This document shows, piece by piece, positions 36,438 to 48,515 of a stretch of DNA of 64,000 nucleotides. Position numbers and translations under genes: made by a program. Location of the stretch: the NCBI GenBank assembly GCA_963930645.1, contig OZ005649.1, positions 378,963,887 to 379,027,886 on the forward strand, given 5' to 3'. The notes under the pieces are model-generated. The model was not told where the DNA came from and ran no database searches. It was given only the letters and a program-made list of their open reading frames with translations. The first letter of the stretch is position 1. The number at the start of each line of letters is the position of its first letter. The DNA is from Salticus scenicus (lineage: Eukaryota; Arthropoda; Arachnida; Araneae; Salticidae).

Positions 36438-36500
36438 CTGTGGCTGTGAGGTAAAGCTCCGCGCTACGAACCTAAAGGAGCCCAGTCCGGGGAGATTTTT
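36438..36500 (+). repeat. tRNA-derived (Arg-like) SINE head
   Basis: CTGTGGCTGTGAGGTAAAGC (A-box like), an anticodon-loop-like CTACGAA and GGAGCCCAGTCCGGGGAG (B-box position) appear in tRNA order, followed by a T/A-rich tail. The B-box lacks the canonical GTTCGA, so it is a decayed copy and not a functional tRNA. Confidence 0.4.
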
Positions 36501-37671
36501 TAAAAATGGCTTTTGTTTAATTCTAAATTACTTTAATTAAAGATTTAAATGTATGTAAATATTATGGTGTGTCACTCACACGATATTCTCTTGCCCTGCA
36601 TTTTAATACTAAGATAGATATTTTGTGCTTTTTAGTTCACATTTCTATAAAATCGTGTTCTTTATTTTTTTAAAACTATAATATTATTAGAAATAATCTG
36701 CATTAGGTGAGTACAATATTCTCCAGCCATGGTAGACCTTCATTTCCACATCTAAGGTGTAAAACCGTCAAGGTTTTAAGAGTGCAAAATAATAAATATT
36801 AAAATATATTCATTTAATAATAAAATAGTTATGTTTTATAATTTTACATTTTGTATACCTTTTCATTTTTTTTCAATTTTCATAAATTTAATTATTTAAG
36901 ATTGTTAGTTTTGTTGGACTAGACTCATACATATACACTATATAAGGTCGTTACATCTTTTTTTTTCTCAAATTCTCTACCATTAAAACTATTTGTATAA
37001 CAGTTTTCCAATTAATTGTTCATGAAAACTTGCTATAGAATATCACTATAAAAATATAATGTTAAAAGAACAGGGAAAACGTACGGGCTGTAGCAAATTA
37101 CATATATACATATACACACATACACACACGTGTATTTATATAAACGTAGGAAAAAGACAGCAATATCACAGAAAGAGAATCTTCGAAACTTCGTTATTCA
37201 ACAAAGCGTATTTTTTCGAAGTAACGTCAGTACCCGTGAAGAAACAGGAAGACTAAAAGCTTATTTATTTAGTGTTCCTGTTTTATGCTCAAAGTATCAG
37301 TTATATAATATAAGTTATAGTATTTCTTGTGGCCATGGGAGCTTTTAGGCATGTGCACTCTTAACTAGTACATCATTAAAATAATGATTATAACGCTTAC
37401 AGCTAAGAGAAAATTGTCGATAAACGAACGCAGAATAAATACGTTTCTGGAATCTCAGACTGCTGATCAAGTTAACAGTTTTTCAGGTATTTTGAGTCGT
37501 CCACTACGCTAGGCGCGTTAAACAGGGTTGCTCTATACTTCTTTAAACTCGATATACAAAAAAGGCTTCTTAAAAAAACTCTTCCAAAATTCTTAGAATA
37601 CTGTGTAGTCAACGATAAATTTTCTTTTACCAATTGACATCTTTTCTACTAATTGTCTGCAAAAATTAACA
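36501..37671. other. AT-rich spacer
   Basis: 36565-36610 repeats the GTGTGTCACTCACACGA phrase of 28470. Microsatellite-like ACACAT at 37100-37130. No gene recognised. Confidence 0.5.
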
Positions 37672-37748
37672 CTCCGGACCTTCAGGGTATCGAACGCGGG
37701 ACCACTGGATTACTAACATGGCGCTCTTACCAACTGAGCCACGGAGAG
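37672..37748 (-). repeat. tRNA-Thr-like pseudogene or SINE head
   Basis: On the minus strand: GTGGCTCAGTTGGTAAGAGC gives a good D-arm (GCTC/GAGC) and A-box. TTAGTAA resembles a Thr (AGT) anticodon loop. CGCGTTCGATACCC resembles a T-loop. The anticodon and T stems pair poorly, and there is no clear 7-bp acceptor stem, so function is doubtful. Confidence 0.42.
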
Positions 37749-38334
37749 ACAAATGAAAATGCCTGTATTTACCTTAAAATAGAGGCGCATTTTTTATTTG
37801 TTTGAGATTCACAAACATACGAAAGTGAATGACAGTAAGTACATAAGAATTTGGGAATAAGAAAGTTTCTGTGAACTACAATTTTCTTGACTTCCTTAAA
37901 AAAAAAACACATGTAAACTTATATGAAAATGAATCAAATGCAAGATGTTTTCAATTTCATGGAATTTTGTTTATGTAACAGATTAAAAAAATACATTATA
38001 TATATATAAATGGAATTCATAGAATATTTCTGCTATAAAAGAATATTTGTGTTATACTTGAACTATTAGTCTTATAAACCTCAAAAATTAGCAATTGAAG
38101 AAATATCACTATTGTTTTTTCATAATATACGAATATGTACCATGGAGGTAAATAAATTTTTCAGGATAGCATTTTTTTTTTTTAAATTCTTCAAAATTAA
38201 ATGCATGTTCAAATACACTTCTTTGAAACTAGCAGTAATCACTTAATGATATTTTAACACATTATTAATGACATGATATACTTATGTAGTAAAGGAAAAA
38301 AATTACATCAAGGACATTGTGATAACTCTTTTCA

Positions 38335-38368
<34 letters not shown>

Positions 38369-39093
38369 GGACGTTGTTTTTTTATTCATGGAATACAGAT
38401 AATGTGTTTGTATGTGAGTATAGCTTTTTTTTTTTTGTCTTTTTTGTTTCTTCTTAATATTGTAAAAAATGTTACAAATTAATGATCAAGTCTTTTTATA
38501 ATTGAATTGTCGAAGCTAATTATAAGAGTAAATAATATTGTTGCATTTGATTATGTTAGTGCAACAAACCTTACAGCAAAAATGTCTCAAAAACGTAACA
38601 AACATATAACATCGAAACATTGTAAATATTTTAGAAACGTTTAAAAACGTTCAATTTGCTTTCCGATTAGTTTCAAAATCATAGAAATGTACGTGATGTC
38701 ACACAAAATCGGATACATAACAGAAACGTTCCAATCACTTAACGAATAGAACATGGATATGGGCGAATGTTTCAGAAAGGTATCAGAGAGCATACATAAA
38801 TGTGCCAAGTTTTTGAAAGATTGTAAGATTTTTGCAACATAACTGAAACATTCTGTGCTGTATGGAAAGCTAACTGTATTTTTGTCATTTCCATGTGGTC
38901 ATTCCTTTAAACAAGGAAAGCTTTAATTTAAAGAAAATTACCCAAATGTCTTTTTGTAATCTTTAAATTTGTTGCATTTGTATCAAGGTTAAAAAGAAAA
39001 AGAAACTGGTTTTGTTAATCAATAATTTAAAATCATGAATCGAAATCATTTATTTCAATTTCGTACAATAACGTTTATCTTTATTTCTTTACA

Positions 39094-39129
<36 letters not shown>

Positions 39130-41653
39130 GAAATCATATTTTTAAATTTATGTAAATGTAAAATGGATTACAATGAAACAACTCTTTTCCTTGATTAAAA
39201 AAATAAAAAAAATCCATCCTATTAAGTTTCGCTTACTGGTATTACCTTATTTTCAGAAAAATGATATGCATATCAGTATGAAGACAAGAACTTTTCAATA
39301 ATATATTCAATTTATTCAGTCGTAAGTAGAATTGGAGATTAAAAGGGGATTGAGGAAATTTAATTTAACCTATGCATGTATTGATATATTTTCTTTAAAA
39401 TAATGTACGAGGTTTTTAAAGCGAAATTGGGTCACTCTTTTACCACTGCGTTATTACTTTAGAATATTTAAAAATGTAGGATTTTCTTTTTCTATGTATT
39501 AAATAAAAAGAAAATAAATATTTATTTAGATATGTTTGAGCAATTAACTAAACCGAAGTACTTCAACTGTTTAAATACGATAAAAATAATAATTATGAAG
39601 AAATTTGCACTTAAAATAGCAGATATTTAATATATATTTCCAAACAAAAACTTTTAATTAAATTGTAAGATGCAAATATGCCACGACCCAAGTACGCTAA
39701 CACACAAACAACCGATAACGAATAGATCTGCATTTCAGGAGGAATTATGTTGTATCTAAATTTCTCAATTCTATTACTATTATTTCTATATATTTTTATT
39801 ATATACATAAATATAAATTAAAAAGTTATTACTATTCGAAGACAAGAAAGTTTGAATAACAAGATGATTTTTCAGAATTCATTCACCGGTAAAATAAAAC
39901 TTAAATCGAACAAAATAATTTCTATTTTGATTCTTCCGAAGGAAATAAAAGTTTCGTATACAGATTTTTATCAAGTTTCAGGTTCCATAACTTTAATTTG
40001 TCTCATTATAAAAGTGGATCTACTATCGTATCTGTATAGAAAGTCAAAGGGTATAATGAGTAAAAATTGCTGACAGCTGTTTCGGTAGTGTGAAGTCGTT
40101 CCTTCACATATCTGAGTTTTAATTATAACTTAATATAAAGACAATGGGTAATTATTATATTTTCAATAAATTAAATGGCTAATAAAAATAGATAACGAAA
40201 TTCTAAATTACTTTTATTTATTCGCTTTTGTCTATAATAAATATCTTAATTCTAATAATACTTTCCTTTTAAATGACATTTATAAGCTCTTCTAAATCAT
40301 TTAATAAATAAAATATAAAAATAATATTATTTCCAGTCATAAGCCGTTCGATACATAATTACATTTTCATTCCTTTAAATTGCGTATGTTTATTTATTCG
40401 AAGCTAAATTAAGCAATACATTTCCGTTCTGATATCATTAAAGAGTAATTTATATTTTTTTATCACGGGATGTGCAATAAATCCTAGTCTGAGTGTCTCC
40501 CTTAAATAACGGCCTTCTGGCGATAAAGTTTGGCATTGAGGATTGGCGTTAGTTTTTTTAACGGTCGTGCTAAGTTCAAAATATTTACATTAAATTATTC
40601 TACAAACAAAGGAATATCTTTGGCTATAAATTTGGCACTTTTTCAAAATTCTTGGCGTAATTCATCAGTCTGATCTGAATTGCAATAGAGTCAACTTCAG
40701 AATTCGCTCTACAACTGTTGACAGTATAACATGTGACCCCGTAGCTCTCTCTCTCACCCCTATCTTTTGCATTCTCGTAACTTATGGTCATGCTGAAATT
40801 ACACTATTAATGTACTGTTCATTTTCTTATGAAACTCTACAAAAGAAAATAAATATGTTTTGCTGCGAACTATTAGTTCTTTCTGTTTCAACGGCCTTCT
40901 TTTTCAGCTATACGGACCTGGACATTAAATTGGAACTTTAACAGTAGAATCCCAGGATTTCTACTGGACAGGTAGTATCGAGCGTAACATCATCAGTACA
41001 TAAAGAAACAAAAGGGAAGTATTCCTATCTAAGAAACAAAAAGGAATAGGATTCTAAGGACTGTTTATCAACCACCAGAATGGAAAACGGAATGTGGAGG
41101 ACCAGCCAATAAGAAATTGAAAAACTATTGTTATATAAAATGTAGAAAAAATTAGTATTGGTTGAATTTGAAATTTTCAACAATCAGACAAAAATGGCAG
41201 AGCGAAATCACAAGACAACTAAAATACTTAAATTAAAAAATACTTATACAAAAAAAAAGTTTTAAAATTATTTATAGATGTTAGAAGCTTCAAAGAAATC
41301 GCACTCATGAGTAGATCTAGGCCTGCAAATTATTTCTTGTTGGCACACTTTTGGCGTTCTATAAAATGTAGAATACTCCTGCGTTTATTTATCAAGCACC
41401 AAGTCACCTTTTAATATCGTACCTGGTTTTCATTTTCTGTGTGTTGTCATTGTTCTTTGCACGCAAGGTTCGATACATGACCTTTGTATGATTATTATTT
41501 TTTTTTTTTTTCAAGTCTTGAAACACTTTTCTTCAATTACATTTAAAATATACTTTTGCAGAAATCAATATATATTTACGTATAGAATAGCAGAAAAGAG
41601 AAGTTTATTGGTTACGTACATCTTGGAAAACTTACAAATCGTCTTAAAACATA

Positions 41654-41686
<33 letters not shown>

Positions 41687-41986
41687 CGCAAAACGTAAAA
41701 CGCATGATTAATACTAAAATTTAGATGATTTTAGAAAAATAAATAATGTGAAAACAAAAGTTTATTTTATTTCTAAATATTTAATTCTTATATGTCTCTT
41801 TCTTTCTCTTTTTTTTTTTATTTTTTTATTTTATTTTTATTTTATCTTATTTTAACTGAATTTACGTAACTAAACTTACGCCCAAACAACTGCTACTATA
41901 TTTATTATGTAAACTATTTATTAGATCTGTTCAAGAAACTGAAAATAAATAAATAAATTATGTTTACTAGCTAAAGCTTTGCATTA

Positions 41987-42022
<36 letters not shown>

Positions 42023-42651
42023 AAGAAAGAAAAATCAACAATGAAATAATCAAGAAGAGCAATAATAATATTGTTATATATTACTGTAACAGATGAAATT
42101 TATTATTATTATATTTAAAAAAAAGCAGGAGTAAAACTAAAACAACTTCTTCCCCATATTATAAGATATTAGGGCCTCTGTCACGCGAAATTGTGCTGAG
42201 ATTTTAAAAGTTAGTTGTTCTTGGTCAGTTAAGTGAGGCAACTTGGTTGTTACAACGTGCTTGTAGCTAAATAAAGTGAAATCTTTAGATATAAATGAAG
42301 AAGTTTTAAATCTAAAAGTGACATTATGTTCATGTATAGTACATTTAAATAAAATTCTAAATAAATCTCTTTGAGATTAATTGCTCATAGTGTAGCATTA
42401 ATGAAATGTAAAATCCACTCACTCACACACTCTTTGAGGTTTATCAGTTCAAATCTAAAGGTACATACTTGTAATTCCCTTGATAAAAAAATATTTATAC
42501 TGTCGCAATTTAACTCTAATATAAAAAAAAATATCTCCCTGCACTGCCCCTGAGAGCAGCAGATCGTTTGAAAAATTTCTTGAAGTACTGGCTGTATCAG
42601 GTTGAACACTACTCGAAGCTGTGTTGACGATTTATCAGGCTTATATACACT
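37749..42651. other. AT-rich spacer rich in long poly(A) tracts
   Basis: Long A-runs at 38335-38366, 39097-39125, 41655-41684 and 41988-42020, about 28-33 nt each, with few other features. 38540-38870 repeats GAAACGTT-like words. 41160-41215 matches the 12-14 kb satellite loosely. No coding sequence, splice-consistent exon series or RNA gene recognised. Confidence 0.5.
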
Positions 42652-42855
42652 ATGACATATACTACAGAGACCTACCGTCTCTGCAGTAACTGTGATGATG
42701 TTCCACTAACACCAAAACATATTTTTGACTGCCCTGCCATTTTAAGATCCCTGGCTCAGCTTGGGGAATTCTCCCCCTTTAACATCGAGAGTCTGTAGTC
42801 CGATAACATCAAGGAGTTGGCCGGCTGTGTTTTGCACACTCATGGTTATATATAG
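42652..42855 (+). pseudogene. Non-LTR retrotransposon ORF2 3' end (CCHC tail)
   Basis: One frame reads from about 42631 to the stop at 42853-42855 with a single internal TAG near 42796. It contains YRLCSNCDD, PLTPKHIFDCPAI, then NIKELAGCVLHTHG. This C-x2-C...H-x3-C block followed by an ELA..V..HG tail is typical of the C-terminal cysteine motif behind the RNase H of LINE elements. No RT lies upstream, as expected for a 5'-truncated insertion. Confidence 0.6.
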
Positions 42856-44430
42856 TTCTTCCCATGGACACGACACCAGCCAACCAACCATCTAATAGAT
42901 TATTTCACAATTAACATTATTTTTGACCCATTACATATGATCTAAGCTTACATATTCTACTATAAATTTCTTGTAAAGATTTTTTTCTTTCGAACTTTAT
43001 CCAAATACTGGTGTCAAATTTAGTATTGACTGATTGAAAAAAATGAAAATTATATTCCTTAGCTGCAATTGCTTAGACAACAATTCCCTTTCCCTTTCAC
43101 TATTTCGTCCTTTTTCATCGTTATCTTTTCCACAACTCCATAAATTGTGGTGCTTGAGATTATATTTTGAACAAAAATATTTGGATTAACATGTAACTAA
43201 TTTTGTCATTGTTCTACAAGTAGTTTGAACGTAATGAATATTTCTTTATTATTTAAGAGCGTATAGGAGTTAATTTTAAAAAATGTCAACAATTCGAAAT
43301 AACATGCAATTTTTTTGTAAACTGGACAACTATATTTAGAATCATTAGATTTTAATACTAAGGAACGGATTTTAGTATTGGAATTATTATATTTGCGTTT
43401 ATATACATTTTTAGTTTTTAAATTTATGTTTTATAACTTTTGACTTCTCTTTCATGAAAGAAAAACGGAAAAGTGTCGTATAATTAATTCATTTGAAGAT
43501 ACAGACATTAAAATAAATAAACAAATAAATAAATAAATTTTTTGGTGATTTTTTATTTACTTTTAGAAAATAATGTTTAGCAAAAATACCTTACTCATTT
43601 TGTACAAATGTAAATCCATCACCGTTAACGCACATAATAATTTATAAAATTTAAGCATCTAGATATACATTTTTGCCTTGGCGTAGAAATTTACAAGATG
43701 GATATGATTCTTATCAAAGTATTACAATTAATGAACATTTAGTGACCTTTAGATGGAGATGTTTAATTCGTCAATATATTTCCCCTAAACATAGAAAGTG
43801 TGGTTTAAAAGTTTGGTCTGCTTGTAATATCAATGTTTCAATATTTATGATATGCAACTTTATACAGAAAAATAAAAAATGTAACTATGAAAGATAAACA
43901 CTAAAGAGAGAAAATTTAGACATGGCGAAAAGAAATAAATAGAATTGGAAGAAATATCATTGAAGATAACTTTGTTTTACCAATATACGTCTCATAAAAG
44001 AAGCAGAAGAAAATAAAAGCTGATAATTTTGGAATTTTAATTCCTTTAGAATTACACTAAGTGTTTATTACTACTAGGGAAAGGAAAGAATATTTGTTAT
44101 ATTTTAGATTTCAAAAATCAACAACAGCTGTATCTTATTGTACAAAGAAAGCAAAGGTTGTGACTTCATTATGTTTTATGCCATTTTCTACGGAAAATAA
44201 AATCATTGAAAAATCATTACCAGTTATGATACAAGATTACAACAGCACGAAATCAGTGTAGAAATAATGGAAAAATTAAAGCATATATCTTAAAGAATAT
44301 TCCGAAGATTTCCAATAACTATTTTTGAAAATATAACATCAAATTTATTATGACTCAACTAATAACCGTGCTAAATATTTTAAAATCTAAGACACTGATA
44401 AATGTATAATATATCTAACTTATTCAATCG

Positions 44431-44476
<46 letters not shown>

Positions 44477-44600
44477 TACATTCCAATATGTTCAGAAAAC
44501 AAAAGACGTAAATAGTTCCAATATAAATTTTAAACTAAATAATCATTCGGGAAAATAAATCCCATATAAATGTGCAAGAAATATTATTCATGTAATATAT
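42856..44600. other. AT-rich spacer with TA microsatellite
   Basis: TA repeat at 44435-44470. AAATA repeats at 43510-43540. No recognised gene. Confidence 0.5.
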
Positions 44601-44602
44601 TA

Positions 44603-45524
44603 TTGGGAGTACAAATTAATTCGGTCCGTTTTCAATAGATGGCTCTGGCTGATTTGTTTACTGAATAATGATAGATGTTTTTGGCATTGTTAGAAAGGTT
44701 TGACCTTTGTCAACCATATTCAGTCAACGAAGCTTCGAGTTTTATACAACAACATTGGTTTTTTGAGCATTCAATATGCCGAGTTTTGTGCTAAAGAAAC
44801 AACATTTGCGGGAAGTTTTGATTTTCTTTTTTAATTGGAAGAAAAGTGCCGCTGAAGCGCATCGATCGCTTGTGGAAGTTTATGGTGAATCTGCGCCATC
44901 TGATAAATCATGTAGAGAGTGGTTTCGACGCTTCAAAAATGGTGATTTTAGTGTCGAAGACAATGAGCGCCCGGGCCAGCCGAAAAAGTTCGAAGACGCC
45001 GAATTGGAGGAATTGCTCGATCAAGATCCGCTAAAACCTGGCAAAACAATTACTGGCGAACGCTACCGACTGCAATTAATGCGTTTGAGCCGAGCATTGC
45101 GTGAAAAACGGCCAGAAACCATCGAAAGGCACGACAAGGTAATTTTGCTACATGACAGTGCTCGGCCCCATGTGGCAATTGTCGTTAAAAATTACTTGGA
45201 AACGTTGAAATAGGAGGTCCTACCCCACCCGCCGTATTGGCCAGACCTTGCTCCTTCTGATTATTGGTTGTTCCGACGGATGCATCACGATTTGGCTGGA
45301 CACCGCTTCACTTCTTTCGAAGAAATTCAAGAATGTCTCGATTCATGGTTTGCGTCCAGAGAGGACTCATTTTTCAGAGATGGAATCCGAAAATTGCCAG
45401 AAAGGTGGACAAAAGTTGTGGCTACCGATGGACAATACTTTGAATAACATGTTTTTTCATTTTGATAATAAATAAAATGTTTTTTTAACGAAAAAAAACG
45501 GACCGAATTAATTTGTACTCCCAA
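44603..45524 (+). mobile_element. mariner transposon with an internal deletion
   Basis: Inverted repeats of about 30 bp start TTGGGAGTACAAATTAATTC at 44603 and end with the exact complement at 45524. TA flanks lie at 44601-44602 and 45525-45526. At 922 bp it is about 350-400 bp shorter than a full mariner. The transposase frame between the TIRs lacks its middle third. Confidence 0.93.
44776..45447 (+). pseudogene. mariner transposase, internally deleted
   Basis: From ATG 44776 the N-terminal helix-turn-helix region (KKSAAEAHRSLVEVYGES, WFRRFKNGDF) is intact to the LLDQDP segment. The frame then jumps directly to LKPGKTITGERYR. The missing central part includes the first catalytic Asp. The second Asp (HDSARPH) and third (PDLAPSDYW) remain. 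A TAG at 45211-45213 interrupts the same frame, which then continues to TAA at 45445-45447 (GQYFE end). The protein would bind TIRs and cut at TA but is inactive here. The in-frame junction of the deletion means a truncated TIR-binding peptide could still be made. Confidence 0.9.
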
Positions 45525-45526
45525 TA

Positions 45527-46691
45527 CATACATGTATTTTTCGCCGTAATATTATCAAAGTAAATAAAAAAATAAGATGGGACTATACAAAGTTTTAAAA
45601 AGCAAATTTCAAGTAATTAATTTTCCATACATAAAATATTCTTTAAAAGTTTAAGTATACAATTTTTCTATTTTAGAGTGATTCAATGAACTTTTCATAG
45701 AAGTTTTTAACAAAAATGTACAAAAACAAAGTAAAAATCATATTGGGGTCAAATATGACCCCTTTTGCATTCAATGTAACAAAGTCATTCTGGTAGGAGG
45801 AGGGTTAAAATAAGAGTCAGTAACTATCTTTCTTAGGGTAAATACATCTCAGAAAATGAAAATGCGGTATAACTTATTGTAACTCGTTATAACTATAACT
45901 TATTGTACTGGTATTGTAATTAAGAAATTTAAAGTTCAAACAAATTTAGTATCTCTGAGAAAACAGAAAAGAATTTCTAGACAATATACTTTTTAAACTT
46001 TTTTTTTAATTCTTTAAAATGAACTTAATTAAAATTAATTAATTAAAATCAACAATTTGGTTTCAAATTATCTCAGATATCTGGTTCAACCATTCGTTTT
46101 TTCTGGTATTCACAAGTTCTTTTGAAAAGTACTCATGATGGAAATTCATACTCCAGGGAGAGTAGGAATTTTCGTTCAGGAAAAAGCAATGCCCTTACAT
46201 ATACAAAACTTTTAAACTGGTTGACTATTATTATTACTAATATTTTTGTATTTATTTTAACAGTAATTAGTTGAAACTAATCCTCATCGTGTACATTTAC
46301 ATGAATTTTTTTCTTATTTTGTTTTATTAAAAATTATTTCAAAAAGTAACGTCACGAAGTTTAATTAAATGTAACATTTCATAAAATTCTGTGCATTAGT
46401 TCTCGAGCTAGGTTTGGTAGAAAATTTTTTGTCACAGATACACAGAAAGACAAACAGATAAATATATATATTTTTTAAATACTGACATCTTAAAATGTAT
46501 AAATCTATCTAAAACCGTAAGTCGAAATTTTCACGAATGCAATACATTTTTACTTTCTTCTATATATCTTCCGTATATAAATAGAAGAAAACGTTGGATT
46601 CATAAAAAGTCTAGACATATGGTTTTTAATGAATCTGCACATTTCGAGAGTTCCAGAACAAGATCTTACCATTTCTAGAAAACGTCTGTCT
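45527..46691. other. AT-rich spacer
   Basis: A perfect short palindrome GGGGTCAAATATGACCCC lies at 45746-45763. 46430-46560 resembles the dispersed repeat at 15900-16180. No gene. Confidence 0.5.
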
Positions 46692-46695
46692 GCCT

Positions 46696-47479
46696 TGTGG
46701 CATACCGCCCCCCTTCCAATTAATTAAAGTTGGCCAGACCTTAATCTCTACACAGAGCAGGTGTGCTGATACTTACAATAGTTTGGCTCCAGACTGTCTC
46801 GAACTGTGACACTAAAGTACAAAGAAGCTGCCCTGCTAGTACGCCCTGATGGTCGTGAGAACAGCGGAGTTTCCGAGGAATTTCTTCGGCCAGACGGGAA
46901 GGCGCCCGCCCGCTCAGCGAATGAGGGAGGAGCGCGGGTTGCCATCGAGAGAAAGAGTTTCCCCAGGAGCAGGGCTGGAAGCAGAGAGTCGGGGATTCGT
47001 ATCTTGTCTTCGGCCAGTGAAGGTTGGAGGGTTTTTCTTGTCCCGTTTACCAGGAGAGGTAGCGAGACTTAGTGATTTTTTTTGTGTTCCTCTAGGAGCA
47101 GAGAACACAGGTCAGCTTATTTTCTGTCACCAGGGAAGGTGTGCAGGTCAGCTCGTAAGAGACATTTTACTTAAAATTATCCTAGGACTGAATTATATCT
47201 TTTCTGTACCTGGAACGGTGCAAGTATTGTTTCAGTAAATCGAATTTCGGATCACGGAGATCCACTGAAACTGTTTGTTAAAAGCATCCACTCAACTATC
47301 GATCCATGCTGTAACTCCTAGCCATTGTATATAATCCTCCAACATCAATATTGTAACTAACGGTTGTACATAGAATCTTGTTTAAATTTAAATTAAATTA
47401 ATTTTCTTATCAACGTCTGCTGTGACGGGATTTTCTCATTTGCTACCAGAACCCTCGCCCGAAAGTCCGAAACGCCACA
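46696..47479 (+). repeat. 5' LTR of the Gmr1-like element
   Basis: 784 bp with a GC-rich central stretch (46860-47000) unlike the AT-rich surroundings. The small frames inside it are not genes. TATATAA at about 47326 could serve transcription, but this is not certain. Confidence 0.95.
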
Positions 47480-48515
47480 GCTATATTAACTTGGTGGCAG
47501 CGCTAGAGGGATCTTGTTGGAGAAATACTACACTGCCTGAAGAAGTATGGACGATAGAAACGTGATAGACTCAACGGAAGGATAGACGCAGCGGAGTACG
47601 TCGAACCATCAAATCAACGGAGGATACATCTACGTCGCATCGACTAGAATCTCTAAGACAGAGAGGAGAGCCCTCAGCCTGAATTATCCGGAGCCCATCC
47701 CGAATTCCATACGGAGTGCCGATCCGAGAGCCCATCATAAGTGCCAGAAGGAAGGACGGAACTCGAGCAACGACAACAAAACAGGGGTGAGTCAAACTTT
47801 TTCTAGTGAGGCTGTAAAATTTTTGTTATTTAAGGTATTAGATGATAAATGTATAAAGTTAAAAGTTATTTAGAAATTTATTAAGGGAGAGTAAACCTTA
47901 AATTAACATTGTTTTTGGAAAAATTAAAAATGTGGCATATCACAAATATTAGAAACTCTAAGTAAAAACAGGGAGGAATTTAAATTATAGGTAAATTTAA
48001 TTTAAATATAACTCATATTTGTTTAGTTTGGAAAAATATTAATTGATTTGCACATATTTGATTAACTTGTTTTAAATGAGAAAGATTATATTTGAAAACA
48101 GATATTATTTGAGAAAACAAAAAGGGTGTTAAAATATCTTGAGAAAGATAACACAGTAATTTCATATTGTTTTGTGTAATTTATGAAAATTAAAAGTGAA
48201 TCAAATAAGTTACGGAAAGAGGTTTCTTTCCTGGAAAGGGTTGTGATTTCAAATATTTCAAATTTAATGTGTAGAATTGAATATTAAGTTTTAATTATTG
48301 GAATCGTGTTGTATTGGAATTTTATATACCCCAAAAATTTGCAAAATTGAATTATAGGTTTTATTAGTGTAATTTTGTATATGTATTTTTTGGAATTGGG
48401 TAAAATTGTAAGAATTGTGTAAAATTGTTAGGAATTGTGTAAAAGTGTTAGGTATTGTGTAGAAATTTTTTGGGAATTGTGTAAGATTAAATTGTGAATT
48501 TAGACTTAGGTAAAC
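47480..48515 (+). other. Leader of the Gmr1-like element, putative primer-binding site
   Basis: About 1.04 kb of untranslated leader. TTGGTGGCAGCGCTAGAGG (47491-47509) lies 11 bases after the LTR and starts with TGG after one T, as a tRNA-primed site would. I could not assign the tRNA. The second half (48340-48500) repeats AATTGTGTAAAATTGTTAGG-like words in tandem. Confidence 0.55.

Noticed and set aside
37672..37748. Functional tRNA-Thr gene
   Set aside because: The D-arm is good, but the anticodon and T stems pair poorly and no acceptor stem forms, so only a tRNA-like call is kept.
43673..43897. 74-residue frame starting MPWRRN
   Set aside because: No recognisable domain, no context, composition of AT-rich noise; not supported as a gene.
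46806..47238. Open frames of 88 and 129 residues, repeated at 53254-53686
   Set aside because: They lie inside both LTRs of the Gmr1-like element; the repetition comes from the LTR pair, and the composition is simply GC-rich non-coding LTR.
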